A stretch of 64,000 nt of DNA from Procambarus clarkii. Lineage: Eukaryota > Arthropoda > Malacostraca > Decapoda > Cambaridae. Under the pieces are notes generated by a model. The model was not told the DNA's origin, ran no database searches, and saw nothing but the letters and a program-made list of their open reading frames with translations. A program made the position numbers and the translations under genes. The DNA lies in contig NC_091233.1 in NCBI RefSeq assembly GCF_040958095.1, positions 6,111,536 to 6,175,535 on the forward strand. The letters run 5' to 3'. This document shows, one piece after another, positions 27,693 through 40,500 of the stretch. The first letter of the stretch is position 1; every line of letters begins with the position of its first letter.

Positions 27693-30515
27693 CTGATGCT
27701 CCCTGGACCACACCTGGCTGTGTGTGCTGGTGCTCCCTGCACCTCACCTGGCTGTGTGTGCTGGCGCTCCCTGCACCACACACTTAGCTGTGTGTGCTGG
27801 TGCTCCCACCACCACACCTGGCTGTGTGGGCAGGGGCTCCCTGCACCACACCTGACTCTACCACACCTCGCTGTTTGTGCTGAAGCTACCTGCACGACAC
27901 CTGGTTGTGTGTGCTGACGCTCCCTGCACCACACCTGGCTGTGTGTGCTGACGCTCCCTGCACCACACCTGGATGTGTGTGCTGAAGCTCCCTGCACCAC
28001 ACCTGGCTGTGAGTGCTGACGCTCCCTGCACCACACCTGGCTGTGTGTGCTGACGCTCCCTGCACCACACCTGGCTGAGTGTGCTTGCGCTTCCTGCACC
28101 ACACCTGGTTGTGTGTGCTGGCGCTCCCTGCACCACCCCTGGCTGTGGGTGCTGGCGCTCCTTGCACCACACCTCTCTATGTGTGCTGGCGCTCCCTGCA
28201 CCACACCTGGCTATGTGTGCTGACGCTCCCTACTCCACACCTGGCTGTGAGTGCTGGAGCTCCCTGCACCACACCTGGCTGTGTGTGCTGGCGCTCCCTG
28301 CACCACCCCTGGCTGTGGGTGCTGGCGCTCCTTGCACCACACCTCTCTATGTGTGCTGGCGATCCCTGCACCACACCTGGCTGTGTGTGCTGACGCTCCC
28401 TACTCCACACCTGGCTGTGAGTGCTGGTGCACCCTGCACCACACCTGGCTGTGAGTGCTGGCGCTCCCTGCTCCACATCTGGCTGTGAGTACTGGTGCAC
28501 CCTGTACCTCACCTGGTCGTGAGTGCTGGTGCACCCTGCACCACACCTGGCTGTGAGTACAGACACTCCCTGCACCACACATGACTGTGTGTGCTGACGC
28601 TCCCTGCATCACACCTGGCTGTGAGTGCTGACGCTCCCTGCATCACACCTGGCTGTGTGTGCTGACGCTCCCTGCACCACACCTTGCTGGCTGTGTGTGC
28701 TGGTGCTCCCTGCACCACACCTGGCTGTGTGTGCTGACGCTCCCTGCTCCACACCTGGCTGTGTGTGCTGGTGCTTCCTGCACCAGCCCTGGCTGTGGAT
28801 GCGGGCGCTCCTTGGATCACACCTCGCTGTGTGTGCTGTCGCTCCCTGCACCACACCTGGCTGCACCTCTCCTGGCTATGTGTGCTATTGCTCCCTGCAC
28901 CACACCTGGCTGTGAGTGCTGGCGCTCCCTGCACCACACCTGGGTGTGAGTGCTGGCGCTCCCTGCACCACACATGGCTCTGTGTGCTGGCACTTCCGCC
29001 ACCACACCTGGCTGTGTGTGCTGGTGCTCCCTGTACCACACCTGGCTGTGTGTGCAGGCGCTCCCTTCACCACACCTGGCTGGCTGTGTGTGCTGGCGCT
29101 CCCTGCACCACACCTGGCTGTGTGTGCTGGCGCTCCCTGCACCACACCTGGCTGTGTGTGCTGGCGCTCCCTGCAACACACCTGGCTGTGTGCGCTGGCG
29201 CTCCCTGCACCACACCTGGCTGTGTGTGCTGGCGCTCCCTGCACCACACCTGGCTGTGTGTGCTGGTGCTCCGTGCACCACACCTGGCTGTGTGTGCTGG
29301 CGCACCCTGAACCACACCTGACTCCATAACACCTGGCTGTGTGTGCTGGCGCTCCCTGCACGACACCTGGCTGTGTGTGCTGACGCTCCCTGCACCACAC
29401 CTGGCTGTGTGTGCTGACGCTTCCTGCACCACACCTGGCTGTGTGTGCTGGCGCTTCCTGCACCACACCTGACTGTGTGCTGACGCTCCCTGGACCACAC
29501 CTGACTGTGTGTGCTGGCGCACGCTGCACCAGACCTGGCTGTGGGTGCTGGCGCTCCCTTCACCACACCTGGCTGGCTGTGTGTGCTGATTCTCCCTGCA
29601 CCACATCTAGCATGGGTGCTGACGCTCCCTGCACAACACCTGGCAGCACCACACCTGGCTGTGTGTGCTGACGTTCCCTGCATCACACCTGGCTCCACGA
29701 CACCTGGCTGTGTGTGCTGACGTTCCCTGCATCACACCTGGCTGTGTGTTCTGGCGCACCCTGAACCACACCTGACTCCACCACACCTGGCTGTGTGTGC
29801 TAACCCTCCCTGCACCACACCTGTCTGTGTGTACTGGAGCACCCTGAACCACACCTGACTCCACCACACCTGGCTGTGTGCTGAAGCTACCTGCACGACA
29901 CCTGGCTGTGTGTGCTGACGCTCCCTGCACCACACCTGACTCCACCACACCTGGCTGTGTGTGCTAACCCTCCCTGCACCACACCTGGCTGTGTGTGCTG
30001 GCGCACCCTGAACCACACCTGACTCCACCACACCTGGCTGTGTGTGCTAACCCTCCCTGCACCACACCTGGCTGTGTGTGCTGGCGCACCCTGAACCACA
30101 CCTGACTCCACCACACCTGGCTGTGTGTGCTAACCCTCCCTGCACCACACCTGGCTGTGTGTGCTGGCGCACCCTGAACCACACCTGACTCCACCACACC
30201 TGGCTGTGTGTGCTGACCCTCCCTGCATCACACCTGGCTGTGTGTGCTGACGCTCCCTGCATCACACCTGACTCCACCACACCTGGCTGTGTGTGCTGAC
30301 CCTCCCTGCATCACACCTGGCTGTGTGTGCTGGTTCTCCCTGCACCACACCTGGCTGTGTGTGCTGACGTTCCCTGCACTACACCTGGCTGTGTGTGCTG
30401 ACGCTCCGTGTACCACACCTGGCTGTGTGTGCTGACGCTCCCTGCCCCACACCTGGCTGTGTGTGCTGACGCTCCCTGCACCACACCTGTCTGCACTACA
30501 CCTGGCCACACCAGG
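27693..30515. repeat. 34-bp minisatellite, main block
   Basis: About 2.8 kb of the same 34-bp unit. From about 29755 to 30290 an 83-bp higher-order unit (two 34-bp units plus a 15-bp partial) is repeated in tandem. The ORFs of up to 293 codons here are by-products of a repeat without stop codons. Confidence 0.95.
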
Positions 30516-30638
30516 CTAGTCTGGGGTAGGAAGCCCGAAACTACCTGGTGATGCACCTTACGGGCTATTCATGCCCGTGCCACCTCTTGGGTGGCTTAAT
30601 CTTTATCGGTGATGCACAGACGACCTCCTCCTTCCTCC
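30516..30638 (+). repeat. Dispersed repeat with a double hairpin
   Basis: ACGGGC/GCCCGT (30560-30565 with 30573-30578) is followed directly by GCCACC/GGTGGC (30579-30584 with 30590-30595), then TTAATCTTTATC. I recall a similar two-hairpin end in dispersed decapod repeats; that is memory, not a search. Confidence 0.55.
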
Positions 30639-30639
30639 C

Positions 30640-30950
30640 TAACTCACTCCACTACAACTGGCCGGCCAGCTCACTCCTCCACTACAACTGGCCGGCCAGC
30701 TCACTCCTCTACTACAACTGGCCGGCCAGCTCACTCCTCCACTACAACTGGCCGGCCAGCTCACTCCTCCACTACAACTGGCCGGCCAGCTCACTCCTCC
30801 ACTACAACTGGCCGGCCAGCTCACTCCTCTACTACAACTGGCCGGCCAGCTCACTCCTCCACTACAACTGGCCGGCCAGCTCACTCCTCCACTACAACTG
30901 GCCGGCCAGCTCACTCCTCCACTACAACTGGCCGGCCAGCTCCCTCCTCC
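30640..30950. repeat. 30-bp tandem repeat with GGCCGGCC
   Basis: About ten copies of a 30-bp unit containing ACAACTGGCCGGCCAGCTCA. The units are almost identical; only a C/T difference in CTCCTC(C/T)AC varies. The period is a multiple of three, so all frames stay open, but composition and lack of context argue against coding. Confidence 0.95.
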
Positions 30951-31543
30951 ATAATATTCCAGCGAGCCCGGTTGAGCCTCCTCAGACTTACTAAACAGTA
31001 AGACTGCACCTCAAAAATCTGTAACTACAGGTCCTATGCTCTCAACGTCAGTCGAGTTAATTGAAGTAGCTTTAGGTTTGACTCACTACGAGTATCTTAA
31101 GATGTAGTTTATCCAGAGGCTGTTATCATTCAGGAGACATCCACCCCAAGTGTTTACAACTTTCCCCACAACAGAAACTAAAGCTCGCCCGACCACGCTC
31201 ACCACCTCCCACACTCTGGCTGTGTTACAGCTCTAAAATTACTCTGTGGAAGCATAAGGGAATGGGAACATACCTCAAGACTGGAGGATATCTGTCCCTT
31301 GATGTAATTCCTTATTTGAAATTAAATGAAAAAGAATTATATGCATCGGTGAAGTACTCATATATAAATCAATATTTACGCACTACAAATACAATATATT
31401 CACCAAAAGAATTGTTATATTTCAGCACATTTATATATATTATATAAATATATATATATAATATGGGGAATGCTTGTGAAGGCGACATATAAGGCTCGCG
31501 GAGTTGCTTACCTTGACGACGGATGAGGACGCCGGAGCACCAC
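30951..31543. other. Gene-free spacer between two satellites
   Basis: AT-rich. The 61-codon ORF at 31262-31447 has no recognisable domain. A short TATATA tract lies at 31432-31460. Nothing else is seen. Confidence 0.4.
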
Positions 31544-34500
31544 GACCAGTGAGGTCACACCCAACACTGCCAGTGACCAGTGAGGTCACACCCAACACTG
31601 CCAGCGACCAGTGAGGTCACACCCAACACTGCCAGCGACCAGTAACGTCACATCCACCACTGCCAGCGACCAGTGAGGTCACCCCCAACACTGCCAGCGA
31701 CCAGTAACGTCACACCCAACACTGCCAGCGACCAGTGAGGTCACATCCACCACTGCCAGGAACCAGTGAGGTCACACCCAACACTGCCAGCGACCAGTGA
31801 GGTCACACCCAACACTGCCAGCGACCAGTGAGGTCATACCCAACACTGCCAGCGACCAGTAACGTCACATCCACCACTGCCAGCGACCAGTGAGGTCACA
31901 CCCAACACTGCCAGCGACCAGTGAGGTCACACCCAACAATGCAAGCGACCAGTGAGGTAACACCCAAAACCACCAGTGACCAGTGGGGTCACACCCAACA
32001 CTGCCAGCGACCAGTAAGGTCACACCCAACACTGCCAGTGACCAGTGAGGTCACACCCAACACTGCCAGCGACCAGTGAGGACACACCCAACACTGACAG
32101 CGACCAGTGAGGTCATACGCAACACTGCCAGTGACCAGTGAGGTCACACCCAACACTGCCAGCGACCATTGAGGTCACACCCAACACTGCCAGCGACCAG
32201 TGGGGTCACACCCAACACTGCCAGCTACCAGTGAGGTCACACCCAACAATGCCAGCGACCAGTGGGGTCACACCGAACACTGCCAGCGACCAGTGGGGTC
32301 ACACCCAACACTGCCAGTGACCAGTGAGGTCACACCCAACGCTGCCAGCGACCAGTGAGGTCACACCCAACACTGCCAGCGATCAGTGAGGTCACACCCA
32401 ACACTGCCAGCGACCAGTGGGGTCACACCCAACACTGCCAGTGACCAGTGAGGTCACACCCAACACTGCCAGTGACCAGTGAGGTCACACACCACACTGC
32501 CAGTGACAGTGAGGTCACACCCAACACTGTCAGCGACCAGTGAGGTCACACCCAACACTGCCAGCGACCAGTGGGGTCACACCCAGCATTGCCTGCGACT
32601 AGTGAGGTCACACCCAACACTGCCAGCGACCAGTGGGGTCACACCTAACACTGCCAGCGACCAGTGACGTCATCCCCAACACTGCCAGTAACCAGTGAGG
32701 TCACACCCAACACTGCCAGCGACCAGTGAGGTCACACCCAACACTGCCAGCGACCAGTAACGTCACATCCACCACTGCCAGCGACCAGTGAGGTCACACC
32801 CAACACTGCCAGCGACCAGTGAGGTCATCCCCAACACTGCCAGCAACCAGTGGGGTCACACCCAACGCTTCCAGCAACCAATAAAGTCACACCCAACACT
32901 ACCAGCGACCAGTAGGGTCACATCCAGCACTGCCAGCGACCAGTGGGGTCACGCCAAACACTGCCAGTGACCAGTGACGTCATCCCCAACACTGCCAGTG
33001 ACCAGTAAGGTCACACCCAACACTGCCAGCGACCAGTGGGGTCACACCTAACACTGCCAGCGACCAGTGAGGTCATCCCCAACACTGCCAGTGACCAGTG
33101 AGGTCACACACCACACTGCCAGTGACAGTGAGGTCACACCCAACACTGTCAGCGACCAGTGAGGTCACACCCAACACTGCCAGCGACCAGTGGGATTACA
33201 CCCAGCATTGCCTGCGACTAGTGAGGTCACACCCAACACTGCCAGCGACCAGTGGGGTCACACCTAACACTGCCAGCGACCAGTGACGTCATCCCCAACA
33301 CTGCCAGTAACCAGTGAGGTCACACCCAACACTGCCAGCGACCAGTGAGGTCACACCCAACACTGCCAGCGACCAGTAACGTCACATCCACCACTGCCAG
33401 CGACCAGTGAGGTCACACCCAACACTGCCAGCGACCAGTGAGGTCACACCCAACACTGCAAGCGACCAGTGAGGTAACACCCAAAACCACCAGCGACCAG
33501 TGGGGTCACACCCAACACTGCCAGCGACCTGTAAGGTCACACCCAACACTGCCAGCGACCAGTGGGGTCACACCTAACATTGCCAGCGACCAGTGAGGTC
33601 ATCCCCAACACTGCCAGTGACCAGTGAGGTCACACACCGCACTGCCAGTGACAGTGAGGTCACACCCAACACTGTCAGCGACCAGTGAGGTCACACCCAA
33701 CACTGCCAGCGACCAGTGGGGTCACACCCAGCATTGCCTGCGACTAGTGAGGTCACACCCAACACTGTCAGCGACCAGTGGGGTCACACCTAACACTGCC
33801 AGCGACCAGTGACGTCATCCCCAACACTGCCAGTGACTAGTGAAGTCACACCCAACTCTGCCAGCGACCAGTGAGGTCACACCCAACACTGCCAGCGACC
33901 AGTAACGTCACATCCACCACTGCCAGCGACCAGTGAGGTCACACCCAACACTGCCAGCGACCAGTGAGGTCACACCCAACACTGCAAGCGACCAGTGAGG
34001 TAACACCCAAAACCACCAGCGACCAGTGGGGTCACACCCAACACTGCCAGCGACCTGTAAGGTCACACCCAACACTGCCAATGTCCAGTGAAGTCACACC
34101 CAACACTGCCAGTGACCAGTGAGGTCACACCCAACACTGCAAGCGACCAGTGAGGTAACACCCAAAACCACCAGCGACCAGTGGGGTCACACCCAACACT
34201 GCCAGCGACCTGTAAGGTCACACCCAACACTGCCAATGTCCAGTGAAGTCACACCCAACACTGCCAGTGACCAGTGAGGTCACACCCAACACTGCCAGCG
34301 ACCAGTGAGGACACACCCAACACTGACAGCGACCAGTGAGGTAATACGCAACACTGCCAGTGACCATTGAGGTCACACACAACACTGCCAGCGACCAGTG
34401 GGGTCACACCCAACACTGCCAGCGACCAGTGAGGTCACACCCAACAATGCCAGCGACCAGTGGGGTCACACCTAACTGCCAGCGACCAGTGACGTCATCC

Positions 34501-37500
34501 CCAACACTGCCAGTGACCAGTGATGTCACACCAAACACTGCCAGAGACCAGTGAGGTCACACCCAACATTGCCAGCGACCAGTGAGGTCACACCCAGCAC
34601 TGCCTGCGACCAGTGAGGTCACACCCAACAACTGCCAACGACCAGTGAGGTCTCACCCAACACTGCCAACGACCAGTGGGGCCACACCCAACACAGCCAG
34701 CGACCAGTGGGGTCACACCCAACACTGCCAACGACCAGTGGGGTCACACCCAACACAGCCAGCGACCAGTGGGGTTACACCCAACACTGCCAACGATCAG
34801 TGGGGTCACACCCAGCACTGCCTGCGACCAGTGAGGTCACACCCAACACTGCCAGCGACCAGTGGGGTCACACCCAACACTGTCAACGATCAGTGAGGTC
34901 ACACCCAGCACTGCCTGCGACCAGTGAGGTCACACCCAACACTGCCAGCGGTATGTGAGGTCACACCCAACACTGCCAGCGACCAGTGAGGTCACACCCA
35001 ACACTGTCAGCTACCAGTGGGGTTACTCCCTACACTGCCAGCGACCAGTGAGGACACACCCAACACTGCCAGTGACCAGTGAGGTCACACCTAACACTGC
35101 CAGCGACCAGTGAGGTCACACTCAACACCACCAGCGACCAGTGAGGTCACACCCAACATTGCCACCGACCAGTGAGGTCATACCCAAGACTGCCAACGAC
35201 CAGTGAGGTCACACCCAACACTGCCAGCGACCAGTGGGGTCACACCCAACACTGCCAGTGACTAGTGGGGTCACACCCAACACTGCCAACGAGCAGTGAG
35301 GTCACACCCAGCACTGCCAACGACCAGTGAGGTCACACCCAACACTACCAGCGACCAGTGAGGTCACACCCAACACAGCCAGCGAAGAGTGGGGTCACAC
35401 CCAACACTACCAACGACCAGTGAGGTCACACCCTACACTGCCAGCGACCAGTGGGGTCACACCCAACACTGCCAGCGACCAGTGGGGTCACACCCAACAT
35501 TGCCAGCGACCAGTAGTGTCACACCCAGCACTGCCAACGACCAGTGAGGTCACACCCAACACTGCCAGCGACCAGTGAGGTCACACCCAATACTGCCAGT
35601 GACCAATGGGGTCACATCCAGCATTGCCTGCGACCAGTGAGGTCACACCCAATACTGCCAGCGACCAATGAGGTCACACCCAACATTGGCAGCGACCAGT
35701 GGGGTTACATCCAGCATTGCCTGCGACCAGTGAGGTCACACCAAACACTGCCAGCGACCAGTGAGGTCACACCCAACACTGCCAGCGACCAGTGGGGTCA
35801 CAACCAACACTGCCAGCGACCAGTGAGGTCACACCCAACACTGCCAGCGACCAGTGGGGTCACACCCAACATTGCCAGCGACCAGTGGGGTCACACTCAA
35901 CATTACAAGCGACCAGAGGGGTCACGCCCAGCACTGCCTGCGACCTCTAATGTCACACCCAACACTGCCAGCGACCAGTTGGGTCACACCCAACACTGCC
36001 AGAGACTAGTGAGGTAACATTCAACGCTACCAGCGGCCAGTGGGGTCACGCCCAGCACTGCCTGCTACCAGTGATGTCACACCCAACCCTGCCAGCGACC
36101 AGTGGGGTCACACCCAACACTGCCAACGACCAGTGGGGTCACACACAACACTGCCAGCGACTAGTGAGGTCACACTCAACGCTACCAGCGGCCAGTGGGG
36201 TCAAGCCCAGCACTGCCTGCGACCAGTGATGTCACACCCAAGACTGCCAACGACCAGTGAGGTCACACCCAACACTGCTAGCGACCAGTGAGGTCACACC
36301 CAGCACTGCCAACGACCAGTGAGGTCACACCCAACACTGCCAGCGACCAGTGAGGTCACACCCAACACAGCCAGCGAACAGTGGGGTCACACCCAACACT
36401 GCCAACGACCAGTGAGGTCACACCCTACACTGCCAGCGACCAGTGGGGTCACACCCAACACTGCCAGCGACCAGTGGGGTCACACCCAACACAGCCAGCG
36501 ACCAGTAGTGTCACACCCAGCACTGCCAACGACCAGTGAGGTCACACCCAACACTGCCAGCTACCAGTGAGGTCACACCCAACACTGCCAGCGACCAGTG
36601 GGGTCACATCCAGCATTGCCTGCGACCAGTGAGGGCACACCCAATACTGCCAGCGACCAATGAGGTCACACCCAACATTGCCAGCGACCAGTGGGGTCAC
36701 ATCCAGCATTGCCTGCGACCAGTGAGGTCACACCTAACACTGCCAGCGACCAGTGAGGTCACACCCAACACTGCCAGCGACCAGTGGGGTCACAACCAAC
36801 ACTGTCAGCGACCAGTGAGGTCACACCCAACATTGCCAGCGACCAGTGGGGTCACACTCAACATTACAAGCGACCAGTGGGGTCACGCCCAGCACTGCCA
36901 GCGACCTCTAATGTCACACCCAACACTGCCAGCGACCAGTGGGGTCACACCCAACACTGCCAGCGACTAGTGAGGTAACATTCAACGCTACCAGCGGCCA
37001 GTGGGGTCACGCCCAGCACTGCCTGCTACCAGTGATGTCACACCCAACCCTGCCAGCGACCAGTGGGGTCACACCCAACACTGCCAACGACCAGTGGGGT
37101 CACACACAACACTGCCAGCGACTAGTGAGGTCACACCCAACACTGCCAGCGACCAGTGAGGACACACCCAACACTGACAGCGACCAGAGAGGTCATATGC
37201 AACACTGCCAGTGACCAGTGAGGTCACACCCAACACTGCCAGCGACCATTGAGGTCACACCCAACACTGCCAGCGACCAGTAGGGTCACACCTAACACTG
37301 CCAGCGACCAGTGAGGTCATCCCCAACACTGCCAGTGACCAGTGAGGTCACACACCACACTGCCAGTGACAGTGAGGTCACACCCAACACTGTCAGCGAC
37401 CAGTGAGGTCACACCCAACACTGCCAGCGACCAGTGGGGTCACACCCAGCATTGCCTGCGACTAGTGAGGTCACACCCAACACTGTCAGCGACCAGTGGG

Positions 37501-40500
37501 GTCACACCTAACACTGCCAGCGACCAGTGACATCATCCCCAACACTGCCAGTGACTAGTGAGGTCACACCCAACTCTGCCAGCGACCAGTGAGGTCACAC
37601 CCAACACTGCCAGCGACCAGTAACGTCACATCCACCACTGCCAGCGACCAGTGAGGTCACACCCAACACTGCCAGCGACCAGTGAGGTCACACCCAACAC
37701 TGCAAGCGGCCAGTGAGGTAACACCCAAAACCACCAGCGACCAGTGGGGTTACACCCAACACTGCCAGCGACCTGTAAGGTCACACCCAACACTGCCAGT
37801 GTCCAGTGAAGTCACACCCAACACTGCCAGTGACCAGTGAGGTCACACCCAACACTGCCAGCGACCAGTGAGGACACACCCAACACTGACAGCGACCAGT
37901 GAGGTAATACGCAACACTGCCAGTGACCATTGAGGTCACACACAACACTGCCAGCGACCAGTGGGGTCACACCCAACACTGCCAGCGACCAGTGAGGTCA
38001 CACCCAACAGTGCCAGCGAGCAGTGGGGTCACACCTAACACTGCCAGCGACCAGTGACGTCATCCCCAACACTGCCAGTGACCAGTGATGTCACACCAAA
38101 CACTGCCAGCGACCAGTGAGGTCACACCCAACATTGCCAGCGACCAGTGAGGTCACACCCAGCACTGCCTGCGACCAGTGAGGTCACACCCAACAACTGC
38201 CAACGACCAGTGAGGTCTCACCCAACACTGCCAACGACCAGTGGGGCCACACCAACCACAGCCAGCGACCAGTGGGGTCACACCCAACACTGCCAACGAC
38301 CAGTGGGGTCACACCCAACACAGCCAGCGACCAGTGGGGTCACACCCAACACTGCCAACGATCAGTGGGGTCACACCCAGCACTGCCTGCGACCAGTGAG
38401 GTCACAACCAACACTGCCAGCGACCAGTGGGGTCACACCCAACACTGTCAACGATCAGTGAGGTCACACCCAGCACTGCCTGCGACCAGTGAGGTCACAC
38501 CCAACACTGCCAGCGGTATGTGAGGTCACACCCAACACTGCCAGCGACCAGTGAGGTCACACCCAACACTGTCAGCTACCAGTGGGGTTACACCCTACAC
38601 TGCCAGCGACCAGTGAGGACACACCCAACACTGCCAGTGACCAGTGAGGTCACACCCAACACTGCCAGCGACCAGTGAGGTCACACTCAACACTACCAGC
38701 GACCAGTGAGGTCACACCCAACATTGCCACCGCCCAGTGAGGTCACACCCAAGACTGCCAACGACCAGTGAGGTCACACCCAACACTGCCAGCGACCAGT
38801 GGGGTCACACCCAACACTGCCAGTGACTAGTGGGGTCACACCCAACACTGCCAACGACCAGTGAGGTCACACCCAGCACTGCCAACGACCAGTGAGGTCA
38901 CACCCAACACTACCAGCGACCGGTGAGGTCACACCCAACACAGCCAGCGAAGAGTGGGGTCACACCCAACACTGCCAACGACCAGTGAGGTCACACCCTA
39001 CACTGCCAACGACCAGTGGGGTCACACCCAACACTGCCAGCGACCAGTGGGGTCACACCCAACACTGCCAGCGACCAGTAGTGTCACACCCAGCACTGCC
39101 AACGACCAGTGAGGTCACACCCAACACTGCCAGCTACTAGTGAGGTCACACCCAACACTGCCAGCGACCAGTGGGGTCACATCCAGCATTGCCTGCGACC
39201 AGTGAGGTCACACCCAATACTGCCAGCGACCAATGAGGTCACACCCAACATTGCCAGCGACCAGTGGGGTCACATCCAGCATTGCCTGCGACCAGTGAGG
39301 TCACACCTAACACTGCCAGCGACCAGTGAGGTCACACCCAACACTGCCAGCGACCAGTGGGGTCACAACCAACACTGTCAGCGACCAGTGAGGTCACACC
39401 CAACACTGCCAGCGACCAGTGGGGTCACACCCAACATTGCCAGCGACCAGTGGGGTCACACTCAACATTACAAGCGACCAGTGGGGTCACGCCCAGCACT
39501 GCCTGCGACCTCTAATGTCACACCCAACACTGCCAGCGACCAGTGGGGTCACACCCAACACTGCCAGCGACTAGTGAGGTAACATTCAACGCTACCAGCG
39601 GCCAGTGGGGTCACGCCCAGCACTGCCTGCTACCAGTGATGTCACACCCAACCCTGCCAGCGACCAGTGGGGTCACACCCAACACTGCCAACGACCAGTG
39701 GGGTCACACACAACACTGCCAGCGACTAGTGAGGTCACACCCAACACTGCCAGCGACCAGTGAGGACACACCCAACACTGACAGCGACCAGTGAGGTCAT
39801 ATGCAACACTGCCAGTGACCAGTGAGGTCACACCCAACACTGCCAGCGACCATTGAGGTCACACCCAACACTGCCAGCGACCAGTGGGGTCACACCTAAC
39901 ACTGCCAGCGACCAGTGAGGTCATCCCCAACACTGCCAGTGACCAGTGAGGTCACACACCACACTGCCAGTGACAGTGAGGTCACACCCAACACTGTCAG
40001 CGACCAGTGAGGTCACACCCAACACTGCCAGCGACCAGTGGGGTCACACCCAGCATTGCCTGCGACTAGTGAGGTCACACCCAACACTGTCAGCGACCAG
40101 TGGGGTCACACCTAACACTGCCAGCGACCAGTGACATCATCCCCAACACTGCCAGTGACTAGTGAGGTCACACTCAACTCTGCCAGCGACCAGTGAGGTC
40201 ACACCCAACACTGCCAGCGACCAGTAACGTCACATCCACCACTGCCAGCGACCAGTGAGGTCACACCCAACACTGCCAGCGACCAGTGAGGTCACACCCA
40301 ACACTGCAAGCGACCAGTGAGGTAACACCCAAAACCACCAGCGACCAGTGGGGTTACACCCAACACTGCCAGCGACCTGTAAGGTCACACCCAACACTGC
40401 CAGTGTCCAGTGAAGTCACACCAAACACTGCCAGTGACCAGTGAGGTCACACCCAACACTGCCAGCGACCAGTGAGGACACACCCAACACTGACAGCGAC

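Noticed and set aside
28817-29698. ORFs of up to 293 codons in the 34-bp satellite on both strands
   Set aside because: The repeat unit lacks stops in all frames, so long ORFs arise in several overlapping frames at once. No start context, no domain.
35544-36017. Thr/Ser/Pro-rich ORFs in the 31-bp satellite resembling a repetitive secreted protein
   Set aside because: The period of 31 shifts frame at each unit, and the ORFs only reflect the unit's lack of stops.
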